DNA of 64,000 nucleotides from Tissierellaceae bacterium (GCA_023229175.1 JALNZV010000011.1:1-64000); one strand, 5' to 3'. Counted from the first letter of the stretch, positions 1 to 8,798 are shown. Notes: generated by a model not told the origin, from the letters alone. A program made the numbers and translations.

Positions 1-133
1 TCTAAGTCTCAAGGAGCGTTCGATGTCACTCTATCTAATAAAACTATTATACACAATAAAGTGTATAGATTTGTTAAAAAAGGATTATGCGTTATCCTTA
101 ATTAACGTAAATACATTATATAAGGAGCATTTT

Positions 134-961
134 ATGTCAGATTGTAATACTTGTCCTTCTAAAAATAGTTGTTCTGTATCTCCAGATACATGTACAATAC
201 AATTAAATCCACATAACAATATAAAGAAAGTTATCGGGGTAATAAGTGGAAAAGGTGGAGTTGGGAAATCTACCGTGTCCGTCTTAATCGCGAAAGAATT
301 GAGAAAAATGGGACACAAGGTTGGCATAATGGACTCAGACATTACTGGGCCAAGTATCCCTAGATTATTGGGTATAAAGGACGCTCAAGTGGTGTCTAGG
401 GACAATATTATCCATCCAGCAGAAACGGAAGACGGGATTAAGGTTATATCATTTAACTTGTTGATGGAAGACGAAAATCAGCCAGTGATTTGGAGAGGCC
501 CCATAGTGTCGTCTGCTGTGAAGCAATTTTGGACCGATGTGTCCTGGGGTGATTTGGACTACCTAATTATAGACATGCCCCCAGGAACAGGAGATGTAGC
601 TTTAACGGTAATGGACTCTATACCTATTAGCGGCATGGTAGTTGTATCAGTACCTCAGGATATGATTTCCATGATCGTAGCCAAAGCTGTTAACATGGCT
701 AGGAAAATGAATATCGATGTTATAGGGGTCATTCAAAATATGAGCTATATCGTATGTCCTAATTGTGGAGAAAAAATAAGAATGTACGATGCAGAAAATA
801 TAGATGGTTTTATAGACGATTTAGACCTTAAGTTATTGGGTGAAATGCCTATGATAAAGGAGATAAGCAATATATCCTTTAACGGATATGAAAATTCAAG
901 CAATGCTATCGATGAGATTTTTAAACCAATAATAGATAACATACTTGAGAATTTAAATTAA
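134..961 (+). CDS. mrp: Mrp/NBP35-family Fe-S carrier ATPase
   Basis: A 275-residue cytoplasmic P-loop ATPase of the Mrp/ApbC/Nbp35 family, which carries Fe-S clusters to apoproteins. The deviant Walker A motif GKGGVGKST lies at about residues 39-47, MDSDITGPSIP follows, and DMPPGTGD is the family signature. A CPNC pair near residue 205 matches the C-terminal CxxC that holds a bridging cluster in family dimers. The short N-terminal tail has four cysteines (C4, C7, C13, C20), reminiscent of Nbp35-type extensions. ATG 134 is chosen because AAGGAG lies just upstream; an earlier in-frame ATG at 23 has no clear context. It is a single-gene unit closed by a hairpin terminator. Confidence 0.9.
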   Translation: MSDCNTCPSKNSCSVSPDTCTIQLNPHNNIKKVIGVISGKGGVGKSTVSVLIAKELRKMGHKVGIMDSDITGPSIPRLLGIKDAQVVSRDNIIHPAETEDGIKVISFNLLMEDENQPVIWRGPIVSSAVKQFWTDVSWGDLDYLIIDMPPGTGDVALTVMDSIPISGMVVVSVPQDMISMIVAKAVNMARKMNIDVIGVIQNMSYIVCPNCGEKIRMYDAENIDGFIDDLDLKLLGEMPMIKEISNISFNGYENSSNAIDEIFKPIIDNILENLN

Positions 962-972
962 TAGTTATTGCA

Positions 973-1005
973 AACCCCTTAGGGAAACCTAAGGGGTTAA
1001 TTTTG
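973..1005 (+). terminator. Rho-independent terminator of the Mrp gene
   Basis: An 11-bp perfect stem (973-983 with 988-998) closes a GAAA tetraloop and is followed by a T-rich stretch. It begins 12 bases after the Mrp stop codon. Confidence 0.85.
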
Positions 1006-1103
1006 GAAAATTTTAATTAAATTACAATACGACATATTTCTACATATCTATTTTATATAATATAATGTATTATATATCATTAATTATAATGGGAGGAATC
1101 AAA

Positions 1104-3218
1104 ATGGATGGTATTCGTCATTTCTATTTCGGTTGGAACAGATACGGAGCAATAAAAAAGTTATTGATTTTCACTTTATTGCTGATTGTCAGTTTGTTCA
1201 TAGGTAAAAAGAACTTTTTGCTCTACCATACTTTTATTGAATTAGCTTGCATTACCATCGCATTTATGATGGTAATCGTTTCAGTGAACACATGTGACAT
1301 AAATAAAGATAAGGGTATAATCTTTTTAAGTATTGCCTATGGTTTTATCAGCTTCTTAGATTTTATTCATTTATTGTCCTATAATAGTCTGGCCATTAGC
1401 GTTGACAACGTAGATAATATTTCAATGCAGTTGTGGCTAGGTGCTAGGTTGATGGAAGGACTATCTTTTATATACGTCTTAGGCTTTTTAAACAAAAAGC
1501 GCAACATTAAACAATTTTTCTTTGCTTATTTGTTAATTACAGCTTTTTTATTGATTTCAGTGTTTTACTTTGATATATTTCCCGATTTATATATTGAGGA
1601 ATCTGGAACTACATTTTATAAAATATTAGGTGAATATTTCGTCACAGGGACATTTGTTTTGTCAATTTTGCTTATATCGAGACAAAAATTCAAAGGTTTC
1701 AATAGGACGAACACGCTTTTAATTTATGCTTTAACATTAACTGCTATTTCTGAAATATTGTTCGCGAATTATTTAAACTTCGATAATATTGTGATTGTTC
1801 TAGGTCTATTGCTTAAATTTGTATCGTATTATTTAATTTACATGGCCTTAATACAGACTAGCCTAAAGGAGCCTCATTACGATTTGATGAGATTAAATAA
1901 ACTATTAGATAATAAAAACAAGAATTTAGAAAGCCTAATCATTAGAATTAAAGAAGAATTTGAAAAAAGGGAAAAGTTAGAGGATGATAATACACGCAAA
2001 AAGGAAATCTTAGATGCAATACTTGAAGCTTCCGCCAGTGGCATTTTAGTCATTGGCAATGACCAAAGTATTATTCATGTAAATAAGTCATTTTTAAGAA
2101 TGTGGGACATCTCATACGACATGGTTTCATCTGAAAATATCCATGATTTTCTTCATGACATAAAAGGAAGACTGAATTCTGGAGAGGAATTTAATATCTT
2201 CACAGATAAATTGTTAGGGGCGCAAAATAGCATTACCTATGATATACATTTAAAAAACGGCAGGATTTTGGAAGCAATTATACTTCCCTTTATCGATAAA
2301 GGAGTATCAAAAGGTAAGGTACTTAGTTTCAGAGACGTTACTAGGCGTAACCAAATCATGGAGCTGGAAAAGCAAATAGAAATCAACAGAGTCTTGTTGG
2401 AGAAAACGAAGGAATTAGATGAAATTAAGACGAACTTTTTTGCTACTATCTCCCATGAATTAAGAACTCCAATAAATATAATCTTAGGAGTTGTCCAGCT
2501 GATGCCCTATATAAATATATCTGAAAATAACATGGATAGCGAACAATATCATAAATACATAAATATGGTAAAACAAAACTGTTATAGACTGATAAAGCTA
2601 GCCAACAATATTATCGATATTTCAAAAATAGATGCGGGATATTTAAAAATAAATTTAAAGAACTACAATATCGTATCTATCATAGAGGATATAACATTGT
2701 CTGTAGTAGACTTCATAGAGAATAAGGGTATATCCATTGTATTCGATACAGATGAAGAGGAAATCATAGTTGCCTGTGATGCAGACAAAATGGAAAGAGT
2801 AATGTTGAATCTTCTGTCCAATTCGGCTAAATTCGTTGAACCCGGCGGGAGAATAGAGGTTAGAATAAAGAAGAAAAACCGAAAGGTTTTAATCATAGTA
2901 AAGGACACGGGGACGGGAATACCAACTGATATGAAAGATACCATATTTAATAGATTTCAGCAGGTAGATTCCAGTCTTAGGAGGCCCAAAGAGGGAAGCG
3001 GAATAGGGCTATCAATAGTTAAATCTATGATAGAATTACACAATGGAAATATTAAATTAAACAGCGATATAGGAAGGGGAAGTGAATTTATTATAGAACT
3101 GCCTATTAATCTTGTAAATGAGAATGTATCAGATCACAGGGAGATTGTGCCGCCTGAACTAAATGTAGATAAAATAAATATTGAGTTTTCTGATATATAT
3201 GACCTAAATAATATATGA
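1104..3218 (+). CDS. MASE3-PAS sensor histidine kinase (orphan)
   Basis: A 704-residue membrane histidine kinase. The first ~250 residues hold about seven hydrophobic segments and look like a MASE3 sensor domain. A coiled-coil stretch, a PAS domain (about 295-410), HisKA with the phospho-acceptor in SHELRTP (H451), and a HATPase domain with DTGTGIP and GSGIGLSIVK follow. About 35 residues follow the catalytic domain. ATG 1104 is chosen because GGGAGG sits 7 bases upstream; the in-frame ATG at 1065 lies inside or next to a TATAAT-like stretch. No response regulator adjoins it, so the kinase is an orphan and its partner must be encoded elsewhere. The signal sensed is unknown. Confidence 0.88.
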   Translation: MDGIRHFYFGWNRYGAIKKLLIFTLLLIVSLFIGKKNFLLYHTFIELACITIAFMMVIVSVNTCDINKDKGIIFLSIAYGFISFLDFIHLLSYNSLAISVDNVDNISMQLWLGARLMEGLSFIYVLGFLNKKRNIKQFFFAYLLITAFLLISVFYFDIFPDLYIEESGTTFYKILGEYFVTGTFVLSILLISRQKFKGFNRTNTLLIYALTLTAISEILFANYLNFDNIVIVLGLLLKFVSYYLIYMALIQTSLKEPHYDLMRLNKLLDNKNKNLESLIIRIKEEFEKREKLEDDNTRKKEILDAILEASASGILVIGNDQSIIHVNKSFLRMWDISYDMVSSENIHDFLHDIKGRLNSGEEFNIFTDKLLGAQNSITYDIHLKNGRILEAIILPFIDKGVSKGKVLSFRDVTRRNQIMELEKQIEINRVLLEKTKELDEIKTNFFATISHELRTPINIILGVVQLMPYINISENNMDSEQYHKYINMVKQNCYRLIKLANNIIDISKIDAGYLKINLKNYNIVSIIEDITLSVVDFIENKGISIVFDTDEEEIIVACDADKMERVMLNLLSNSAKFVEPGGRIEVRIKKKNRKVLIIVKDTGTGIPTDMKDTIFNRFQQVDSSLRRPKEGSGIGLSIVKSMIELHNGNIKLNSDIGRGSEFIIELPINLVNENVSDHREIVPPELNVDKINIEFSDIYDLNNI

Positions 3219-3221
3219 TAA

Positions 3222-3245
3222 CATGACTTAAGGGTCATGCTTTTC
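3222..3245 (+). terminator. Probable terminator after the MASE3 kinase
   Basis: CATGAC (3222-3227) pairs with GTCATG (3234-3239), with a possible extra T-G pair and a TAAG loop. It is followed by C and TTTT. The stem is short, so confidence is moderate. Confidence 0.55.
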
Positions 3246-3353
3246 AAAACTTTGCAGTATTTTTTGCTATTATTTTAGTTTATGTATGAATTCCCATTGA
3301 AATAATATATAATAAAAAATGAGTGCTATACACATGACAAAATGGAGGTAGAA

Positions 3354-4706
3354 ATGAAAAAAATACTTGTAAATAAGGAGTTTTTAAGTGATATGCTATT
3401 GATTGCAGTGCCAATTGCATTGCAAAACTTAATAACTTCGTCATTAAATATGGTCGATACCCTGATGATTTCAGAATTAGGTAAGTCCGCCATAGCTGCC
3501 GTAGGCCTTGCAAATCAATTATTCTTTTTTTATACTTTGATTATATTTGGTATAAATAGCGGCGGTTCAATTTTTATATCTCAATATTGGGGAAAGAAGG
3601 ACACAGAAAATATCAAAAAAATTCTTGGACTAGCAGTAAGCCTAAGTGCATTAGCAGGATTAATTTTTACTATCGTTGCATTCTTTTATCCACAATACGT
3701 AATGAGATTTTTTATTAAGGAACCTTTAGTAATTCAATTGGGAAGTGAATATTTAAGAATTGTATCTTTATCCTATGTGATAACAGGAATTGGTTTTTCA
3801 TATAGCATTGCCTCGCGAAGCATCGGGCAGGCAAGGATGCCCATGGTAGTATCTTTTATATCCTTTTTAACCAATACATTGTTTAATTACTTGTTGATAT
3901 TTGGACATTTTGGTTTTCCAAAATTAGGGGTTGCTGGGGCTGCCTATGGTACTTTAATTGCTAGAATAGTAGAAATAGTGTTTATATTGTATTTTGTCTA
4001 TAAAAATATAGATCCCCTTGCTGCTACATTTCAAGAATTGACATCATGGACAAAAGAATTTGTCGGAAGGTATCTAAAGACTACATACCCAGTTATCATC
4101 AATGAGGCCCTCTGGGCCTTGGGACAAGTTATGTATACTGCCGCCTATGCAAAAATAGGTGAGGAGTCAACAGCTGCTGTACAGGTAGCAGCGACAATAC
4201 AAAATGTTTTCTTTGTCTTAGTGAGGGGATTAGCCAATGCCTGTACCGTGATGGTAGGTAATAAAATTGGTGCAGGAGAAGAGGAAGAGTCGTATCATTA
4301 TGCCATTCAGTTTTTAATAATATCCACTGTATCTGGATTAATCTTGGGACTGGTATTACTATTGACTCCTAGTATTACTTTGAAATTGTTTAAAAACCTA
4401 GAGCCAGATGTATACGAATTATCTAAGCTGCTTCTAATGTTTATGGGAGTATTTTATTTTATTAGGACCTTTAATGCCACATTAATAGTTGGCGTTTTAA
4501 GGGGCGGCGGAGATACCTCTTTTTCCATGTATCTCGAAATGGGAGCAGTATGGTTAGTGGGGGTTCCCTTAGCATTTTTCGGTGCATTAATATTAAAACT
4601 TCCAGTTTACTTAGTTTTTGTTCTAGTATCCACTGAGGAAATAGTAAAGGCCTTCATTGGATTTCCGAGAATAAGGTCAAGAAAATGGATAAAAAATGTA
4701 ACCTAA
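3354..4706 (+). CDS. MATE-family multidrug/cation antiporter
   Basis: A 450-residue integral membrane protein with about 12 hydrophobic segments in two similar halves, typical of MATE exporters that expel drugs or metabolites using Na+ or H+ gradients. The N-terminal half has the family pattern VPIALQNLITSSLNMVDT, and the second half repeats it around YPVIINEALWALGQVMY. The start at 3354 follows GGAGG by 5 bases; the ATG at 3342 overlaps that site and is discarded. Substrate cannot be read from sequence. A Na+-driven mode would fit the nearby sodium-pump-type operon, but that is inference. It faces a minus-strand gene downstream. Confidence 0.9.
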   Translation: MKKILVNKEFLSDMLLIAVPIALQNLITSSLNMVDTLMISELGKSAIAAVGLANQLFFFYTLIIFGINSGGSIFISQYWGKKDTENIKKILGLAVSLSALAGLIFTIVAFFYPQYVMRFFIKEPLVIQLGSEYLRIVSLSYVITGIGFSYSIASRSIGQARMPMVVSFISFLTNTLFNYLLIFGHFGFPKLGVAGAAYGTLIARIVEIVFILYFVYKNIDPLAATFQELTSWTKEFVGRYLKTTYPVIINEALWALGQVMYTAAYAKIGEESTAAVQVAATIQNVFFVLVRGLANACTVMVGNKIGAGEEEESYHYAIQFLIISTVSGLILGLVLLLTPSITLKLFKNLEPDVYELSKLLLMFMGVFYFIRTFNATLIVGVLRGGGDTSFSMYLEMGAVWLVGVPLAFFGALILKLPVYLVFVLVSTEEIVKAFIGFPRIRSRKWIKNVT

Positions 4707-4726
4707 TATGTGTTTATAACTAGATG

Positions 4727-4755
4727 AAAAATGGCCTATGGTATACTATAGGCCA
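4727..4755 (-). terminator. Terminator for the minus-strand P-loop-like gene
   Basis: An 8-bp inverted repeat (4732-4739 with 4748-4755) is followed on the minus strand by a run of T. It lies 10 bases past the stop codon of the minus-strand gene and may also slow transcription from the MATE gene. Confidence 0.75.
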
Positions 4756-4764
4756 GGATTATAA

Positions 4765-5259
4765 CTAGAGGTCTTCCTTCAGGATTTTACCCTTGTCGTT
4801 TATATTCATCTTTGTTACTTTTGTAACCTTTGGAACATCGTCTACTTTTGCACATTCAATCACATGATATGTTTTAGAAGTATCTCCATTTTCCTTAAAA
4901 ACTTCCCTTAGTAATTTTAAAATAGAAAATGGGTGTTCAGGCTCTTTTAGTGCAATAAAGGAGGCTTCGGGAACCCTCATAGCTTCGCCAATGAGTTTTT
5001 CATAGTCTAAACCGTCTATCCCTGGGATTAGAAAGTAATCAATGCCATCACTATTTAAATCCTCAAACCCCTTAACCCTGATTGATTCAAAAGCACTTTT
5101 TCCAACGGCCATCAAGGTGGCGACAAATGGCCTGACCCCTGCGGATCTATGGCCAGATACTATGACCGACTCTTTCTTTTTAATTGCCTCGTCTACGTAT
5201 TTTCCTTCAATTTCGGTCATGAAACCTTGATCTACGTATTTTTGTATCATTGCATGCAT
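4765..5259 (-). CDS. Small protein resembling a PilT/CpaF-type ATPase with a broken P-loop
   Basis: A 164-residue protein I do not recognise by name. Its centre, SVIVSGHRSAGVRPF, followed later by a hydrophobic strand ending FLIPGIDGLDYE, resembles the P-loop region and following strand of VirB11/PilT/CpaF ATPases. The essential GK[ST] is replaced by AGVRP, so nucleotide binding of the usual kind is unlikely. The C-terminal part keeps ASFIALKEPEHPFS, which resembles the strand and loop after a Walker B site. The start ATG has AAAGGAG about 9 bases upstream. The gene stands alone with its own terminator and no secretion or pilus genes around it. Function unknown. Confidence 0.7.
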   Translation of the reverse strand: MHAMIQKYVDQGFMTEIEGKYVDEAIKKKESVIVSGHRSAGVRPFVATLMAVGKSAFESIRVKGFEDLNSDGIDYFLIPGIDGLDYEKLIGEAMRVPEASFIALKEPEHPFSILKLLREVFKENGDTSKTYHVIECAKVDDVPKVTKVTKMNINDKGKILKEDL

Positions 5260-5465
5260 TTTAACAGCTCCTTTAACTTTGATTATTTTATTAGCATACT
5301 AGTATTATAATCAAAATACAGAATTTTTCCAAAGAAAAATTGAATATGCTAATACCTAATATGATTTTACCCAAAAAAAGATAAAACAAGCAAAGTAGGA
5401 TATAAATTTAACATATTATTTGTAAATAATTTTTTACAGAATAGTCAAAAAGAAATAAAATCATG

Positions 5466-5494
5466 TTGCAATCTGTATTGGAGTGTGTTAATAT
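5466..5494 (+). promoter_or_regulatory. Promoter of the cold-shock gene
   Basis: TTGCAA (5466-5471), a 17-base spacer, and TAATAT (5489-5494) preceded by TG in the extended -10 position. A start near 5501 would give a leader of about 138 bases. The rest of 5260-5465 is AT-rich and shows no gene or clear site. Confidence 0.6.
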
Positions 5495-5500
5495 AAAAAT

Positions 5501-5638
5501 GTAGCTTTAATTCGGAAGTAAATGATCAATACACAATAATTTCTAGAAGTACAGATACTATCTGCATATAGTAAAGAAATTTTATTGTTTGGTATTTTTA
5601 CAAAGAATTAAAGAAATAAAATTTCGGAGGTATATGCA
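5501..5638 (+). promoter_or_regulatory. Long 5' leader of the cold-shock gene
   Basis: About 138 bases of untranslated leader separate the predicted start of transcription from the csp ATG. Long leaders that refold at low temperature are known for csp mRNAs in other bacteria. Here only the length and AT-rich content are seen; no named motif is claimed. The ribosome site CGGAGG sits at 5625-5630. Confidence 0.45.
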
Positions 5639-5836
5639 ATGAAAGGTACAGTAAAATGGTTTAATGCAGAAAAAGGATTTGGCTTCATCACAACTGAAGA
5701 AGGAAATGACGTATTTGCTCATTTCTCACAAATCAACAAAGAAGGTTTCAAAACTTTAGAAGAAGGTCAAGAAGTAGAATTTAATGTTGTAGAAGGCGCT
5801 AAAGGTCTACAAGCTGAAAACATCAATATTCTTTAG
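5639..5836 (+). CDS. csp: Cold-shock protein (CspA family)
   Basis: A 65-residue single cold-shock domain covering the whole protein. RNP1 is seen as KGFGFIT (about residues 12-18) and RNP2 as VFAHFS (about 25-30), the aromatic residues that stack on single-stranded RNA or DNA. The start MKGTVKWFNAEKGFGF is typical. Family members act as RNA chaperones, aiding translation during cold or growth transitions. It has a strong GGAGG site, its own promoter, a long leader and a terminator, so it is monocistronic. Confidence 0.96.
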   Translation: MKGTVKWFNAEKGFGFITTEEGNDVFAHFSQINKEGFKTLEEGQEVEFNVVEGAKGLQAENINIL

Positions 5837-5852
5837 GAAACAGATACCTAAT

Positions 5853-5887
5853 GCTCCCAGGGATTTACCTTGGGGGTTTTTTGTTTT
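5853..5887 (+). terminator. Terminator of the cold-shock gene
   Basis: A CTCCCAGG/CCTTGGGGG stem with one bulged T is followed by GTTTTTTG and more T, 16 bases after the csp stop codon. Confidence 0.75.
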
Positions 5888-5900
5888 TTGTAGTACTAGA

Positions 5901-5930
5901 TTACTTTAATTCGCTGATTTATGTTATTTT
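5901..5930 (+). promoter_or_regulatory. Promoter of the rnf/nqr-type operon
   Basis: TTACTT (5901-5906), an 18-base spacer, and TATTTT (5925-5930) with TG at the extended -10 position. A start near 5937 fits the TTG start chosen for the first gene at 5988 and rules out the in-frame TTG at 5940. Confidence 0.5.
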
Positions 5931-5987
5931 AATTGAATATTGGGAATATATCAAATGTATAACAAATTGAAAAATGGAGGTGTTATT

Positions 5988-6971
5988 TTGTTTGGCAAAG
6001 ATTATTTAAAACATTTCACGAAACAAAAAATGATGCGAACTGTTATAATATCTCTGCTACCAATAGTACTGGCTTCAATCTATTTCTTCGGTTGGAGGGC
6101 CTTAGGCCTTTTAGTAGTAGTCATGGTAGCTGGATTGGGTACTGAGTGGATTTTCAGCAAAAAATACAACCGAAAGGTATCGGAAGCTGTTTTTGTATCA
6201 AGCATTTTGTTTACCTTGACATTGCCACCCAGTACTCCATTTTGGATAGCAGCCATAGGAATTATTTTTGGAATACTATTTGGTAAGGAGGTCTTTGGTG
6301 GATTTGGGAAAAATGTATTTAATCCTGCTCTCGTGGCTAGGGCCTTTGTGTATGTTACTTTTCCTGCTCCTTTAACCATACATTGGTCTAAGGTTAGTCT
6401 AGGATTTCCAGGTGGACTCGGCACCTATATTACGGAGGGCATAGATGCCATATCGCAGGCTACGCCTATGCTAATATTTAGAGAAACAGGAGTTTTAGCC
6501 AGTTTATCAGATTTACTTGTAGGAAATGTGTCTGGCTCTTTAGGTGAGACATCTGCAGTATTGATAATTATTGCAGGCGTATATCTAATATATAAGAAAG
6601 TAGCATCTTGGCAGATAATGGCGGGTGTGTTAATTGGATTTACTGGCCTCAGTAGTTTGTTATATGGATTGGGAAATATACAAATACCAAATCCTATATT
6701 TGGTATCTTTGCAGGGGGGCTTTTATTTGGGGCTATATTTATGGCCACAGATCCTATATCTGCACCAAAGACAAAGGAGGGGAAATGGATATACGGAGTA
6801 TTAATTGGCATAGTTACTGTAATTATCAGGGGATATGCCCTATTTGCAGGCGGTATGATGTTTGCAATTTTAATAGCCAATACTTTTGCACCAATTATAG
6901 ACGAGGGAGTAAATGCCTATAAAAAATACAAAAAAGAATCAAAGGCGAAAAAGGAAGGGGTGACAGCATGA
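5988..6971 (+). CDS. rnfD: RnfD/NqrB subunit of an ion-pumping redox complex
   Basis: A 327-residue membrane protein of the NqrB/RnfD family, which carries FMN and forms part of the ion-transfer core. About nine to ten hydrophobic helices are visible. NPALVARAF is the family signature, followed by the flavinylation-type motif DAISQAT, whose Thr (T159 from this start) would carry covalent FMN; Q replaces the commoner G. The TTG at 5988 is chosen because GGAGG lies 7 bases upstream. It overlaps rnfG by four bases. At 327 residues it is closer in size to RnfD than to the longer NqrB. It is the first gene of the operon; no nqrA, rnfC or rnfB precedes it. Confidence 0.9.
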   Translation: MFGKDYLKHFTKQKMMRTVIISLLPIVLASIYFFGWRALGLLVVVMVAGLGTEWIFSKKYNRKVSEAVFVSSILFTLTLPPSTPFWIAAIGIIFGILFGKEVFGGFGKNVFNPALVARAFVYVTFPAPLTIHWSKVSLGFPGGLGTYITEGIDAISQATPMLIFRETGVLASLSDLLVGNVSGSLGETSAVLIIIAGVYLIYKKVASWQIMAGVLIGFTGLSSLLYGLGNIQIPNPIFGIFAGGLLFGAIFMATDPISAPKTKEGKWIYGVLIGIVTVIIRGYALFAGGMMFAILIANTFAPIIDEGVNAYKKYKKESKAKKEGVTA

Positions 6972-7573
6972 AAAAGTCTTTTAGTTTCCCAATTATCTTT
7001 ATGATTGTGATTACAGCCTTTTTTACTTTTATATTGGCATTTTTGAATTATAGTACAGCTGATAAAATTGCCTTAAACCAAGAAATTGAGTTAAGTAAAA
7101 AAATCCTTTATATCTTCGATATTTTACCTGAAACGAACAATCCAAATGAAATTGTACAGATGTTTCAGGATAGGATAGAATCAACCCCATTCGGAGACCA
7201 TGAAATATATTCATATAAAAATGAAGATGGTGAAGTCTTAGGATATGCTGTTCCTGTAAATGGTCCTGGACTTTGGGGCAGCGTCGAGGGATACATTGGA
7301 ATATCTGCAGATTATTCTACGGTATTGGGACTGGATTTTATATCCCATAGCGAGACGCCTGGATTGGGAGGTAGAATTTCAGAAGAGGACTATAAAGGGC
7401 AATTTAGAGGATTAGATTTGACAGGTGCAACAGATGATAACTACATTATCTATAGGCCTTCACCAGGCGGGAATGTGGATGCCATAGCTGGAGCCACATT
7501 GACATCGAAATCTGTCAGTAAATTAATCAATGAAGATTTAGCTAGTTTTCTCAAAGAAGGGGGGATTAGATAA
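6968..7573 (+). CDS. rnfG: RnfG/NqrC flavoprotein subunit
   Basis: A 201-residue protein with one N-terminal membrane helix (about 7-27) and an FMN-binding domain facing outside the cell. The flavinylation motif DAIAGAT near the C-terminus places the FMN-bearing Thr at T177. GLWGSVEGYIGI and FISHSETPGLGGRI are conserved blocks of NqrC/RnfG. In the family the flavin receives electrons from the membrane Fe-S centre. Start overlaps the rnfD stop (ATGA). An ApbE flavin transferase would be needed for maturation and is not in this window. Confidence 0.93.
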   Translation: MKKSFSFPIIFMIVITAFFTFILAFLNYSTADKIALNQEIELSKKILYIFDILPETNNPNEIVQMFQDRIESTPFGDHEIYSYKNEDGEVLGYAVPVNGPGLWGSVEGYIGISADYSTVLGLDFISHSETPGLGGRISEEDYKGQFRGLDLTGATDDNYIIYRPSPGGNVDAIAGATLTSKSVSKLINEDLASFLKEGGIR

Positions 7574-8199
7574 TGGATAGTCCAAAGAAAATCTTTAGAA
7601 TGGGGCTTTGGGAAGATAACCCTGTATTGGTACAAATCATAGGAATATGTTCAGCTTTGGCAGTGACTAATCTAATGATGAATTCTCTAATTATGGGAAT
7701 TGGATTAATTTTCGTTACTGGGCTGTCATCTTTTACCGTATCTTCCATTAGGACCTTCACACCAAAACACATTCGAATGATGGTTCAGGTCCTCATTATC
7801 GCTGCATATGTAATCATAGTTGACATATTTCTAAAGGCTTATATGCCTGAAATGAGCAAGGCATTAGGTCCATATGTAGGTCTTATAATTACCAATTGTA
7901 TAATCATGGGAAGGGCAGAGGCATATGCACAACAAAATCCGCCTATACCTTCATTTTTAGACGGAGTTGCTTCTGGTATGGGTTATACAATAGTATTGTT
8001 GTTAATTGCCTTTTTTAGGGAATTATTTGGATTTGGGACGGTATTTGGAATTAAGGTTTTAGGTGATTGGTGGACTCCTTGGACCATAATGATTATGCCT
8101 CCAGCAGCTTTTTTCCTTCTTGCAGTTGCTATCTGGATAAGTAAAACTATACAAGATAAGGAAAAGGACGATAAGAAAGGTCAGGTGGTTAATTCATGA
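7573..8199 (+). CDS. rnfE: RnfE/NqrD membrane subunit
   Basis: A 208-residue integral membrane protein with about six helices. C26 in GICSALAVT and C109 in ITNCIIMGRAEA are the two cysteines that, with two in its partner, hold the intramembrane [2Fe-2S] cluster in Na+-NQR. GRAEAYAQQNPP is the family signature. The gene starts within the rnfG stop codon (TAATG), so translation is probably coupled. It is assigned to RnfE/NqrD rather than RnfA because of the order and the GRAEA block. Confidence 0.94.
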   Translation: MDSPKKIFRMGLWEDNPVLVQIIGICSALAVTNLMMNSLIMGIGLIFVTGLSSFTVSSIRTFTPKHIRMMVQVLIIAAYVIIVDIFLKAYMPEMSKALGPYVGLIITNCIIMGRAEAYAQQNPPIPSFLDGVASGMGYTIVLLLIAFFRELFGFGTVFGIKVLGDWWTPWTIMIMPPAAFFLLAVAIWISKTIQDKEKDDKKGQVVNS

Positions 8200-8786
8200 T
8201 TGAACTTAATCCATTAATCATATTTTTTGCAGCAATTTTTACCAATAATATGATATTTAGTAATTTCCTTGGAATGTGTTCATACATTGCAGTTTCAAAA
8301 GAAATTCCTACATCTTTGGGGCTTGGTCAAGCAGTTACATTTGTACTCACCTTTACCACTATTATCAATTATTTGATATATCACTATGTTCTTGTACCAC
8401 TAAATCTAGATTATCTTAGATTTATTGTATTTATAATTAGTATTGCAGCATTTGTTCAGCTATTGGAGATGATAGTTGAGAGGTATTTGCCTAATTTGTA
8501 CTACGCTCTTGGGATATTTTTACCTTTAATTACTGTAAATTGTGCTATTTTGGGAGTTTCTTTATTTATGATTATTAGAAAATACAACTTTTTACAATCC
8601 ATAGGTTTTAGCATAGGATCCGGAATAGGTTGGACTTTAGCCATAGTTGCCCTTGCGGGAATTAGGCAAAAATTAAAAAGAGCTTCTGTTCCAAAGGGAC
8701 TAGAGGGCCCTGGAATTACATTAATCATCACTGGACTTATGGCCCTGGCCTTTATAGGTTTTTCAGGCATAGTTCAAATCCAATAG
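8196..8786 (+). CDS. rnfA: RnfA/NqrE membrane subunit
   Basis: A 196-residue membrane protein with about six helices, a homologue of RnfE in inverted topology. C28 in FLGMCSYIAVS and C116 in ITVNCAILGVSLF complete the four-cysteine set for the membrane [2Fe-2S] centre. FFAAIFTNNMIFSNFLGMC is the typical N-terminus. Start overlaps the rnfE stop by four bases. With both cysteine pairs intact, electron transfer across the membrane core looks functional. Confidence 0.94.
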   Translation: MIELNPLIIFFAAIFTNNMIFSNFLGMCSYIAVSKEIPTSLGLGQAVTFVLTFTTIINYLIYHYVLVPLNLDYLRFIVFIISIAAFVQLLEMIVERYLPNLYYALGIFLPLITVNCAILGVSLFMIIRKYNFLQSIGFSIGSGIGWTLAIVALAGIRQKLKRASVPKGLEGPGITLIITGLMALAFIGFSGIVQIQ

Positions 8787-8798
8787 GGGGACAACAAT

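Noticed and set aside
82..103. Small inverted repeat upstream of the Mrp gene (AAGGAT with ATCCTT)
   Set aside because: Only 6 bp with an 8-base loop in AT-rich DNA; too weak to call an operator.
23..133. N-terminal extension of the Mrp gene from ATG 23
   Set aside because: The hydrophobic, leader-like extension lacks a ribosome site; ATG 134 has AAGGAG and gives a typical Mrp start.
5940..5987. Earlier TTG start for rnfD
   Set aside because: It lies at the predicted transcription start and has no ribosome site; TTG 5988 has GGAGG.
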